DNA of 6,344 nucleotides from Acidobacteriota bacterium (GTDB lineage: Bacteria; Acidobacteriota; Blastocatellia; Pyrinomonadales; Pyrinomonadaceae): the NCBI GenBank assembly GCA_024640445.1, contig JAHEEZ010000209.1, positions 1-6,344 of the forward strand. Direction: 5' to 3'. Shown in pieces: positions 1-4,764 of the stretch. Each line of letters starts with the position of its first letter. Positions within the stretch are counted from its first letter, which is position 1. The notes under the pieces are model-generated. The model was not told the origin of the DNA, did not search any database, and saw only the letters and a program-made list of their open reading frames with translations. Made by a program: the position numbers and the translations under genes.

Positions 1-636
1 GAAAGTGCGAATTCCGAGCAAATTCCAAGAAATCGAAGTGAGTGTCATGACTGCTCTAAGCCCGAGCAAAATCGCCCAATCACCGCAAACTCATGTTGCA
101 AGATCGGACAAGGTCAGAAGACACAAGGATGTCGTGTATCCGTTACGATAGCGATTGGCTTTACCAATATCATCATTCAAACTGCTATTTCTTTGTTGGA
201 TATATGTTGTAAGCGTATGGCCACTATGTACAACATTTGTCGTATGCAGAAATTGATCTCATATCTTGTAGGCAGGTAACTGTAGGCGCTGTTTTTCGGT
301 ACTTCAACTAGAAGCATATAGGGCGATAGAGCGCCGGTATGCGGAAGACGGTTAATGTGCACCAATGATGTAACCCTCTTGTTAAGAGTCTTTACTTGTC
401 TCCAGCGATCGGCAATTATTGTCTTCGTGGTTGGTGGACGGATTTCGAACTAACCTAAAGTAGAATACCTGGCGACCACACTTACGAGCTGCAGTCAGTC
501 CAATTCAAACTTGACCACTTCTAAGCATGAATTACACGGGGCTCTGGGATGGTGTCGGTATTGCATCCCACATTTATGCTATGAAATTGGCGCGCTATGG
601 AGTATTATTAGTGAGAGCTTTAGTTAGCTCACTTCC
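1..636. other. Left-edge region without a convincing gene
   Basis: I find no recognisable gene here. Two plus-strand frames are open from the window edge: frame 1 to a TAA at 277-279 (92 codons, Cys-rich, no family resemblance) and frame 2 to a TAG at 149-151 (49 codons, ending in a basic tail). Either could be the C-terminus of a gene starting outside the window; frame 2 looks slightly more protein-like, but neither can be supported. Small inverted repeats are present: TGGGATG/CATCCCA at 545-551 and 564-570, and GTGAG/CTCAC at 611-615 and 628-632. No good promoter pair was found. Confidence 0.4.
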
Positions 637-654
637 GGACATTAGATAATGTCC
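637..654. promoter_or_regulatory. 18-bp dyad (candidate operator) upstream of the LuxR-type regulator
   Basis: GGACATTA at 637-644 and TAATGTCC at 647-654 form a perfect 8-bp inverted repeat around GA. The hexamer GATAAT (645-650), which differs from TATAAT by one base, sits inside it, though I see no convincing -35 at the right distance. The centre is about 31 bp before the first possible start codon of the regulator at 677. Placement and symmetry fit a dimer-binding site, possibly for autoregulation. It could instead be a small mRNA hairpin. Confidence 0.4.
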
Positions 655-676
655 AATCCGAAAGCAGCCACCTCAA

Positions 677-1417
677 ATGGAATTTCTACCTGCTGTGGAC
701 TCCCTCAACCTAACATCTGTCATGAATCGAAATCATCGAAGTTTGGTGAAAGAACCCATTCGCGTCCTTTTGGTCGCGCGGCATCAGATGGTCCAGGATG
801 GGTTCAAACTCCTGATCGAATCAAGCGACGAGATAGTAGTTTCAGCAGTTACTTCAGTCGACAATGGCTTCGAACAATCGGATTTCGAGCCAGTCCCTGA
901 AGTGGCTGTCGTTTCGCTTACCTCCGATGGTCCTGTCGAACTGATCTCGAGATTGCACGAGAAGTTGCCAGATCTGCGCATTGTTGTCATCGTTTCTAGT
1001 GACGATCTGGAGCTTCAGGCTCAGGCGCTAGAACGCGGCGCTGTCGGCATTGTTAATGAGGACCAAAATCCGAGGCTGCTAATAGAAGCGGTGAAGCAAA
1101 CTTATGCCGGTGAGACCTGGTTGAATCAGGTAGTCCTTAATAAGGTCATCCAAAGGAATCGGTCCAACGCCGGTCAAAATGGAGACCAATCAAGTAAATT
1201 TGATTCCGAATCGGGCACTGAAACGCTTACAAAACGCGAACTCGAGGTACTTGATCTTATCGGTAAAGGCCTAAAAAATAAGCAGATCGCAAAACAACTT
1301 CTGATAAGTGAACCGACTGTTCGATGTCACTTAAGTTCCATCTATGGAAAACTTGGAGTCAATGATCGGTTAAATCTTGTCATTAAGGCCTATCAAATCG
1401 GCTTGCTCGATATTTAA
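677..1417 (+). CDS. NarL/FixJ-type regulator with a degenerate receiver domain and LuxR-type HTH
   Basis: This 246-residue protein has the layout of a NarL/FixJ response regulator: a receiver-like domain at about residues 28-143, a polar linker (about 160-182), and a LuxR/GerE helix-turn-helix at about 184-244 with the typical LTKRELEVL start, the recognition-helix stretch ISEPTVRCHLSSIYGKLGV, and a final Leu-rich helix. The receiver lacks all signature residues. The acidic pair after the first beta strand is A34-R35, the phosphoacceptor Asp position is S80, the Thr/Ser switch position is V106, and the conserved Lys is E128. It should therefore bind DNA through a fold that cannot be phosphorylated in the usual way. 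No histidine kinase lies beside it. The start is uncertain: ATG 677 and ATG 722 (residue 16) are in frame, and TTG/GTG at 743/746 also fit family length; none has a clear Shine-Dalgarno. It is monocistronic, with a hairpin downstream. Confidence 0.9.
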   Translation: MEFLPAVDSLNLTSVMNRNHRSLVKEPIRVLLVARHQMVQDGFKLLIESSDEIVVSAVTSVDNGFEQSDFEPVPEVAVVSLTSDGPVELISRLHEKLPDLRIVVIVSSDDLELQAQALERGAVGIVNEDQNPRLLIEAVKQTYAGETWLNQVVLNKVIQRNRSNAGQNGDQSSKFDSESGTETLTKRELEVLDLIGKGLKNKQIAKQLLISEPTVRCHLSSIYGKLGVNDRLNLVIKAYQIGLLDI

Positions 1418-1505
1418 TCAACGATGGGGATGGTTCCCGTACCATCGCCGACTGTATCCGCCACAGAGATCGCATTCGGCGTCAATCAATAAATCAAAAC
1501 GTACA

Positions 1506-1545
1506 AATGACTAAAGGGCGCCTCAGTTGGCGCCCTTTGGTCATT
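1506..1545. terminator. Long hairpin after the regulator gene, probable terminator
   Basis: Arms 1506-1522 and 1529-1545 pair over 17 bp around a 6-nt loop (TCAGTT). The core is AAAGGGCGCC/GGCGCCCTTT, extended by AATGAC/GTCATT and one T.G wobble. It begins 89 nt after the regulator's stop codon. No long T-run follows, so termination would rely on the TTT in the descending arm or on Rho. The symmetric A/T flanks could let it act in both directions. A weaker dyad, CGATGG/CCATCG (1422-1427 and 1442-1447), follows the stop codon directly. Confidence 0.6.
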
Positions 1546-1769
1546 CCCTTCAACTGTCAGAGACCATTCACCGTTACCGTCGCCGCTCCCAGGGAAAACA
1601 TAGAGCGCCGCCACGAAACTCAACCGCTAACCTGAAACGGGCCTGGACGTCAAAACGAAACCATTATTTACCAAGCGTTCTTGAATCGTCTCCCACACCG
1701 TAAGACTTCCAATTGGCTGACGATTCCTAATGCGCACAACATTGTCCGGGAGCCGTCCCGGGATAGTGA

Positions 1770-1797
1770 TTGACATACGATACGGCAGGAGTAGAAT
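1770..1797 (+). promoter_or_regulatory. Sigma70-type promoter of the tRNA-Gly gene
   Basis: A perfect -35 hexamer TTGACA (1770-1775) is followed after 16 bp by TAGAAT (1792-1797), five of six matches to TATAAT. Transcription would start near 1804, leaving a leader of about 9 nt before the tRNA. A GC-rich 6-bp hairpin (CCGGGA/TCCCGG, 1746-1751 and 1756-1761) lies just upstream. The consensus quality fits a stable-RNA promoter and argues against Bacteroidota, which use different promoter consensus elements. Confidence 0.85.
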
Positions 1798-1812
1798 TGA
1801 GGTCTGATTTGA

Positions 1813-1888
1813 GCGGGAATAGCTCAGTTGGTAGAGCGCAACCTTCCCAAGGTTGAAGCCGCGGGTTCGAGTCCCGTTTCCCGCTCCA
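1813..1888 (+). tRNA. tRNA-Gly (anticodon CCC)
   Basis: This is a complete 76-nt cloverleaf. The acceptor stem is GCGGGAA (1813-1819) with TTCCCGC (1878-1884). The D-arm is GCTC/GAGC. The anticodon stem is CAACC/GGTTG (1839-1843 and 1851-1855) around loop TTCCCAA, giving anticodon CCC at 1846-1848, which reads GGG. The T-arm is GCGGG/CCCGT with loop TTCGAGT, containing one G.U pair. Discriminator T is at 1885 and the CCA end is genome-encoded at 1886-1888. Acceptor and body resemble standard bacterial tRNA-Gly. It is transcribed alone, between its own promoter and terminator. Confidence 0.97.
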
Positions 1889-1901
1889 ACATAACTGGTA
1901 G

Positions 1902-1943
1902 AAAAGCGGCGATGGATCTATAGGTGTCCCTCGCCGCTTTTTT
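1902..1943 (+). terminator. Intrinsic terminator of the tRNA-Gly gene
   Basis: An 11-bp perfect stem, AAAAGCGGCGA (1902-1912) with TCGCCGCTTTT (1931-1941), encloses an 18-nt loop and ends in a run of six T (1938-1943). It begins 13 nt after the tRNA CCA end. Read on the minus strand, the hairpin also ends in four T, so it may stop leftward transcription coming from the region around 2236-2400. Confidence 0.9.
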
Positions 1944-2235
1944 CATACGCGAGATATTTCGCTCCACCCTGATCATTGTTTCGGTTTCATTCGACTTCTG
2001 TGCCTTCTTGATCTCAGGAACAGGCCTTCAGACTTGCGAAAAAACTCTTTTCTTATTCACGAACAACATTGAGTATTGGGAAGAAGTGGCGATGAACGAC
2101 CCGGCGAAAGTCAGGACCGCTCAAACCATCACGCCCTGCAAATTCAAGGTTGTCTTCTGAGTTCGAGACTTAGGAATCGAAGGGGTCGGTGTGCATTGAT
2201 CTGACAAGATCTCAAATGCCTCAAAAAGAACACTG
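1944..2235. other. Gene-poor stretch between the tRNA terminator and a candidate small gene
   Basis: No supported gene. A 22-codon frame at 2092-2160 (plus strand) has only a weak purine-rich upstream sequence. A 9-bp inverted repeat, GATCTGACA (2198-2206) with TGTCAGATC (2234-2242), spans the end of this stretch and includes the stop codon of the candidate minus-strand small gene. On the minus strand its 27-nt loop contains TTTTT, but no T-run follows the stem, so it is not a clear terminator. Confidence 0.35.
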
Positions 2236-2400
2236 TCAGATCCTGAAGGAACATCCAGTCCAAACAGCTTGTGCTTCCTCATTTTCACGATCTTTAAGAT
2301 CGTTGCCCTCACAACTCGTCTGGAGAAGGCGACATTTCTGGCAATTGATCTGTAACACATATTTCATTTGGTATACTTCTAATTCGCTCATTCCGCACAT
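2236..2400 (-). CDS. Candidate 54-residue Cys-containing small protein
   Basis: I do not recognise this protein. On the minus strand an ATG at 2400-2398 opens 54 codons closed by TGA (2238-2236). The main support is a strong Shine-Dalgarno, AAGGAG at 2414-2409, eight bases before the ATG. The product begins MCGMSELEVY, contains a C20-x2-C23 pair followed by C30 and later C50, and has an acidic, charged middle (about residues 31-42). Spaced cysteines of this kind can bind metal, but no zinc-ribbon family is evident. A 17-bp palindrome (2287-2303) lies inside the frame and a 9-bp inverted repeat overlaps its stop. It would be divergent from the operon at 2787, sharing the 2401-2786 control region. 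Chance remains a real alternative; a longer overlapping frame (2121-2360, minus) lacks a ribosome site. Confidence 0.4.
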   Translation of the reverse strand: MCGMSELEVYQMKYVLQINCQKCRLLQTSCEGNDLKDRENEEAQAVWTGCSFRI

Positions 2401-2408
2401 TTAATTCT

Positions 2409-2414
2409 CTCCTT
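2409..2414 (-). promoter_or_regulatory. Strong Shine-Dalgarno of the candidate small gene
   Basis: On the minus strand AAGGAG (2414 to 2409) precedes ATG 2400 with an 8-nt spacer. This near-consensus site in otherwise gene-free DNA is the chief reason to treat 2236-2400 as a possible gene. Confidence 0.45.
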
Positions 2415-2465
2415 TTCGCTGTCCAGCAGACGCGCAACCATCCGACAACCCCTAGCCACCGTTAA

Positions 2466-2498
2466 GTTACGTAGTTTCACCTACGTGTTCCTACGTAA
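2466..2498. promoter_or_regulatory. Cluster of TACGT boxes (candidate regulator-binding array)
   Basis: TTACGTAG (2467-2474) and CTACGTAA (2491-2498) are a perfect 8-bp inverted repeat. A third CTACGT lies between them at 2481-2486. The two rightward boxes are direct repeats of CCTACGT (2480-2486 and 2490-2496) exactly 10 bp apart, one helical turn, so a protein could bind them on one face. A fourth copy, GTTACGTA, is at 2574-2581. The cluster lies 26-57 bp upstream of the candidate -35 at 2524 and about 70-100 bp upstream of the minus-strand small gene, fitting a shared control site. The binding protein is unknown. Confidence 0.45.
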
Positions 2499-2523
2499 TT
2501 TAGTGAGACGGGATTGCCTGTTC

Positions 2524-2552
2524 TTGACACTGCAATCTTGAACCAATAGTGT
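2524..2552 (+). promoter_or_regulatory. Possible promoter for the operon beginning at 2787
   Basis: TTGACA (2524-2529) matches the -35 consensus perfectly. After a 17-bp spacer TAGTGT (2547-2552) is a poor -10 (three of six). A start near 2559 would place the 70-bp inverted-repeat element at the very 5' end of the transcript and give a leader of about 225 nt. A second TTGACA (2607-2612) has no usable -10. The weak -10 suits an activator-dependent promoter, with the TACGT boxes upstream. Confidence 0.3.
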
Positions 2553-2561
2553 GGAGTGTAA

Positions 2562-2631
2562 TCGCTCAAAACGGTTACGTACAATAGGCTTCCGGATGTT
2601 AGCAATTTGACAATGTAACCGTTTTGGGCGA
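2562..2631. repeat. 70-bp inverted-repeat element with 17-bp arms
   Basis: TCGCTCAAAACGGTTAC (2562-2578) and GTAACCGTTTTGGGCGA (2615-2631) are complementary at 16 of 17 positions, the exception being a T.G wobble, with 36 nt between them. Two more inner positions can pair (one wobble). No obvious target-site duplication flanks it, so a miniature transposon is not supported. As RNA it would be a strong hairpin at the start of the operon's leader; as DNA it could be a split operator. The left arm contains a GTTACGTA box and the interior a TTGACA. Confidence 0.6.
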
Positions 2632-2786
2632 CCTGTCGAATACAGGGCTGGTGATGGAAGATCTCTACCGGGACTCATTTTTCGAATTCCGCTCCGAGGA
2701 GCTCAAAGAACCGGCGAAAAGGATTCAGGGCGCCGGCTCATCTTGCGGTCTTGGCAGTCCAACAATTAACTACGGAGGGTTCAAAA
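2632..2786 (+). promoter_or_regulatory. Structured leader of the DUF3011 operon
   Basis: Between the inverted-repeat element and the start codon at 2787 are further small dyads: CCTGT/ACAGG (2632-2636 and 2642-2646) and CCGGCG/CGCCGG (2711-2716 and 2731-2736). Both could fold in the mRNA. I do not recognise a known riboswitch core. The ribosome site at its end is unstructured as far as I can see. Confidence 0.3.
2774..2778 (+). promoter_or_regulatory. Shine-Dalgarno that sets the start of the DUF3011 gene
   Basis: GGAGG, extended by one more G at 2779, lies 8 nt before ATG 2787. It supports 2787 over the in-frame upstream ATG at 2751, which has no such site and would put twelve residues before the signal peptide. 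Confidence 0.85.
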
Positions 2787-3821
2787 ATGAGATCAAGAAG
2801 TATTACATGGTGCGCAGTCTTTGCACTACTGTTCGCTACTGCCGGTGTTCAGGCAGTTTCGGCACAGGACAAATCGCTGACGTGTGAAAGCACCGGTGGC
2901 GACTATACGTACTGCAGGGCCGACACGGACAATAATGTCCGCCTGGAGAAGAAGCTTTCCTTCTCCGACTGCGTTTATAACTCGAGCTGGGGATATGACA
3001 ATCGCGGCATTTGGGTGGACAGAGGATGCCGAGCTGAGTTCCTTTATGGAAACAGCAGCGGTTCCGGGGCGGCGGTTGCGGCCGGCGCCATCTTGGGCGG
3101 CGCGATTCTGGCGGGATTACTCGCGTCGAATTCCGGTTCCAGCAACCAGATTCACAACGAAAACGACGCGTATAGCTACGGCTACAACATGGGCAGGAAC
3201 GATTCACTCGCGGGCCGTTCAAGCCGTGAAAGCCAGAGCAACAGCAAGATTGAGAGCCGTTACCAGAACGAATACAAGCGCGGGTATCACAACGGCTTCG
3301 CTGCTGGCCTTTCAAACAACAACAACAATAACAGTAACAACAATTACAATTATGGTACGGGCAACACTCCGGCTTTACGCCTTGCGTACCAGACCGGTTA
3401 CTCGCGCGGCGAATCGGACGCTCAGTCACACAGGTACAACAACTACAGAAGCTACAGTCGGGAGTACAACAACCAGACCGAGAGTAACTTCCGAAACGGC
3501 TATTCCGCCGGTTACGCGCATGGCAACGAATGGAGCAACAACCAGGGATACAACAGCTCCAGCGTGCCCAATTGGCTTATCGGCAGCTGGAGGGCCCGGA
3601 AAGGAAATACGGTGATCGACCTGACGTTCTACGCGAGCGGAGACATTTCTGTTAAATCCAAGACTGGGCGCCAGACCCAGAATGCTACGGGCTACTACAA
3701 GAACGGGAATATGAGCATACCGAATTTCGCTACATATGACATTCGCCGCTCAGGGAATTCGTTCCAATCTGTCAATATCCGTGACCGAAACGACGTCTCG
3801 GTGTACACGCGGGTGTATTAA
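2787..3821 (+). CDS. Secreted DUF3011 protein with glycine zipper, GY-repeat region and C-terminal beta-rich domain
   Basis: This 344-residue protein starts with a Sec signal peptide (residues 1-26, cleavage after VSA). Residues 30-87 match the DUF3011 pattern, with cysteines C33, C43, C62 and C81 and the stretch WGYDNRGIWVDRGCRAEF; the four cysteines probably form disulfides outside the cytoplasm. Next is a Gly/Ala-rich hydrophobic segment (93-113), a glycine-zipper-like membrane or oligomerisation element. Residues 129-246 contain four copies of [Y/F]-x-x-G-Y-x-x-G at 129, 163, 201 and 235, interrupted by an Asn run (177-186). The C-terminal domain (about 261-344) begins WLIGSW and alternates in the manner of a small lipocalin-like beta sheet; this fold is inferred. 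DUF3011 has no established function. It is the first gene of the cassette, 19 bp before the next, so the two are very likely co-transcribed. Confidence 0.85.
   Translation: MRSRSITWCAVFALLFATAGVQAVSAQDKSLTCESTGGDYTYCRADTDNNVRLEKKLSFSDCVYNSSWGYDNRGIWVDRGCRAEFLYGNSSGSGAAVAAGAILGGAILAGLLASNSGSSNQIHNENDAYSYGYNMGRNDSLAGRSSRESQSNSKIESRYQNEYKRGYHNGFAAGLSNNNNNNSNNNYNYGTGNTPALRLAYQTGYSRGESDAQSHRYNNYRSYSREYNNQTESNFRNGYSAGYAHGNEWSNNQGYNSSSVPNWLIGSWRARKGNTVIDLTFYASGDISVKSKTGRQTQNATGYYKNGNMSIPNFATYDIRRSGNSFQSVNIRDRNDVSVYTRVY
3162..3524 (+). repeat. Four-copy degenerate protein repeat, Y-x-x-G-Y-x-x-G
   Basis: Within the DUF3011 protein the motif recurs as YSYGYNMG, YKRGYHNG, YQTGYSRG and FRNGYSAG. Spacings between copies are 34, 38 and 34 residues; the longer interval contains the poly-Asn insertion. 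Copies are followed by short polar, often acidic or glycine-containing segments. The DNA is not identical between copies, so the repeat is old and kept at the protein level. Confidence 0.7.
3315..3344 (+). repeat. AAC/AAT codon tract encoding an Asn run
   Basis: Ten consecutive codons encode six Asn, one Ser and three Asn, mostly as AAC, giving an imperfect (AAC)n microsatellite. Slippage in units of three would change the spacer length between repeats 2 and 3 without breaking the frame. Confidence 0.7.
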
Positions 3822-3829
3822 GGGGGCGC

Positions 3830-3833
3830 AGGA
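3830..3833 (+). promoter_or_regulatory. Shine-Dalgarno that sets the start of the solute-binding protein
   Basis: AGGA ends seven bases before ATG 3841. It supports 3841 over an in-frame ATG at 3736, which would overlap the preceding gene by 86 bp and place 35 residues ahead of the signal peptide. Confidence 0.75.
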
Positions 3834-3840
3834 AAAGATA

Positions 3841-4686
3841 ATGAACAACGTAAATTCAAAAATACTGACGGTCGTCTTTGCGGCGATCGTGCTTACAACC
3901 ATCGCCATTCCGGCAAGCGCTCAACAGACCGCGACCCAACTTCCTGCAGCTGTCAGGCCGAATACCGACTCGATGGCCGTGATCCGTCGCAAAGGGACGC
4001 TTGACGTAGGAGTTTCGGTTTTCGTTCCCTGGGTAATGAGGGACAAGAACGGAGAACTCATCGGATACGAAATCGAGGTAGCGAAGCGACTCGCCGATGA
4101 CCTTGGAGTCGAGCTCAAGCTGCATCCGGTAGGTTTCAACGGGATTCTCGCGGACCTTAACGACGGCCGGTTTGATATCATAATCACCGGAATTTATGCG
4201 ACGCCGGAACGCGCGCTACAGGCGAATTTCACGGAGCCGCTTAACTTCTCGAAGATAGAACTTCTCGCACATCGCGAAAAGAATCCCGGTAATGACAAGA
4301 GCGACTACGACAGCTCTGATGTTACGATCGGTTTTGTTGCTGGTACGGTCTACGGTGAGATCGCTGCTCGAAATTTTCCGAAAGCAAAGGCGCAAAGCTT
4401 CGGTCAGGAAGCAGACCTTTATAAGGCAGTTGCGGACGGAACGATCACTGCGGCGATCGCTTCAACTCCGGGACCAGAGATCGCCGTCAGGCTATATGAT
4501 AAAAAGGTGAAGGTGGCCCTGAAAGATCCACTGGCTGAGCTAGGGGAAACCTTCGCCATAAGAAGAGGTGACGGTGACTTTCTCAATTACCTGAACACCT
4601 GGATCCGGTTTTACCGAAACACCGAGTGGTTAAAGAAAGAATACGATCAGTGGTTCGTTGACATGGACTGGCTAAAAGACCAATAG
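3841..4686 (+). CDS. Family-3 extracellular solute-binding protein, orphan
   Basis: This 281-residue periplasmic binding protein of the SBP_bac_3 (amino-acid/opine) family has a Sec signal peptide (1-27, ending PASA before QQ) and no lipobox Cys. The two-lobe domain spans about 45-275. Family landmarks are RRKGTLDVGVS at the first strand, GYEIEVAKRLADDLG (75-89), LNDGRFDIIITG, TPER (121-124, with R124 at the ligand-carboxylate position), FTEPL, and the second-lobe start VTIGFVAGTVYG. The second-lobe stretch usually reading G-x-x-D-A-x-x-x-D is GTITAAIAS here, so the Asp that clasps the amino group in HisJ-like proteins is Ser208. The ligand may therefore not be an ordinary alpha-amino acid. 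No permease or ATPase gene lies in the window, so it may serve a distant transporter or act as a sensor or envelope protein. It is 19 bp after the DUF3011 gene, in the same unit. Confidence 0.9.
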   Translation: MNNVNSKILTVVFAAIVLTTIAIPASAQQTATQLPAAVRPNTDSMAVIRRKGTLDVGVSVFVPWVMRDKNGELIGYEIEVAKRLADDLGVELKLHPVGFNGILADLNDGRFDIIITGIYATPERALQANFTEPLNFSKIELLAHREKNPGNDKSDYDSSDVTIGFVAGTVYGEIAARNFPKAKAQSFGQEADLYKAVADGTITAAIASTPGPEIAVRLYDKKVKVALKDPLAELGETFAIRRGDGDFLNYLNTWIRFYRNTEWLKKEYDQWFVDMDWLKDQ

Positions 4687-4750
4687 TCGCGGACGACTAA
4701 TCATCGCGCGGGAGGAGGATTCAAAACATCCTCCTCCCGCTTAATAGATT
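4684..4750 (+). terminator. Tandem hairpins after the solute-binding protein gene, terminator or attenuator
   Basis: TAGTCG/CGACTA (4684-4689 and 4694-4699) forms a tetraloop hairpin that includes the stop codon. A perfect 13-bp GC-rich stem follows, 4708-4720 with 4728-4740, around loop TCAAAAC, and then the T-rich sequence TTAATAGATTTT. This is a plausible intrinsic terminator, though the T-run is broken. As the next gene starts only 24 bp later on the same strand, partial read-through or mRNA processing is also likely. Confidence 0.65.
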
Positions 4751-4764
4751 TTAAGGAAGAAATA

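Noticed and set aside
1..279. C-terminal part of an upstream gene in frame 1 (to TAA 277-279) or frame 2 (to TAG 149-151)
   Set aside because: Both frames are open from the edge, but the translations match no family I know and cannot be told from chance without upstream sequence.
649..900. An 83-codon frame overlapping the start of the LuxR-type regulator
   Set aside because: No domain or ribosome site; its ATG falls inside the 637-654 dyad and it overlaps the well-supported regulator frame.
1924..2160. A 78-codon plus-strand frame beginning in the tRNA terminator
   Set aside because: Its GTG start lies in the terminator loop with no ribosome site, and the N-terminus is a translation of the terminator stem.
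1813..2170. tRNA-Gly as an integration (att) site for a mobile element
   Set aside because: No repeat of the tRNA 3' end beyond a 7-base match (GTTCGAG near 2162) and no integrase in the window.
2121..2360. A 79-codon minus-strand frame overlapping the candidate 54-residue gene
   Set aside because: No Shine-Dalgarno before its ATG; the shorter frame starting at 2400 has a much better one.
2562..2631. Miniature inverted-repeat transposon
   Set aside because: Arms look right for one, but no target-site duplication is visible and only one copy is in the window; kept as an unclassified inverted-repeat element.
2632..2786. Known riboswitch in the operon leader
   Set aside because: Several small stems but no conserved core of any riboswitch class that I recognise.
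2836..3429. A 197-codon minus-strand frame opposite the DUF3011 gene
   Set aside because: Cys/Arg-rich antisense translation of a confirmed coding region, without a ribosome site or family resemblance.
2884..3615. A 243-codon plus-strand frame inside the DUF3011 gene
   Set aside because: Thr/Ala/Arg-rich out-of-frame shadow; the DUF3011 frame has signal peptide, domain match and Shine-Dalgarno.
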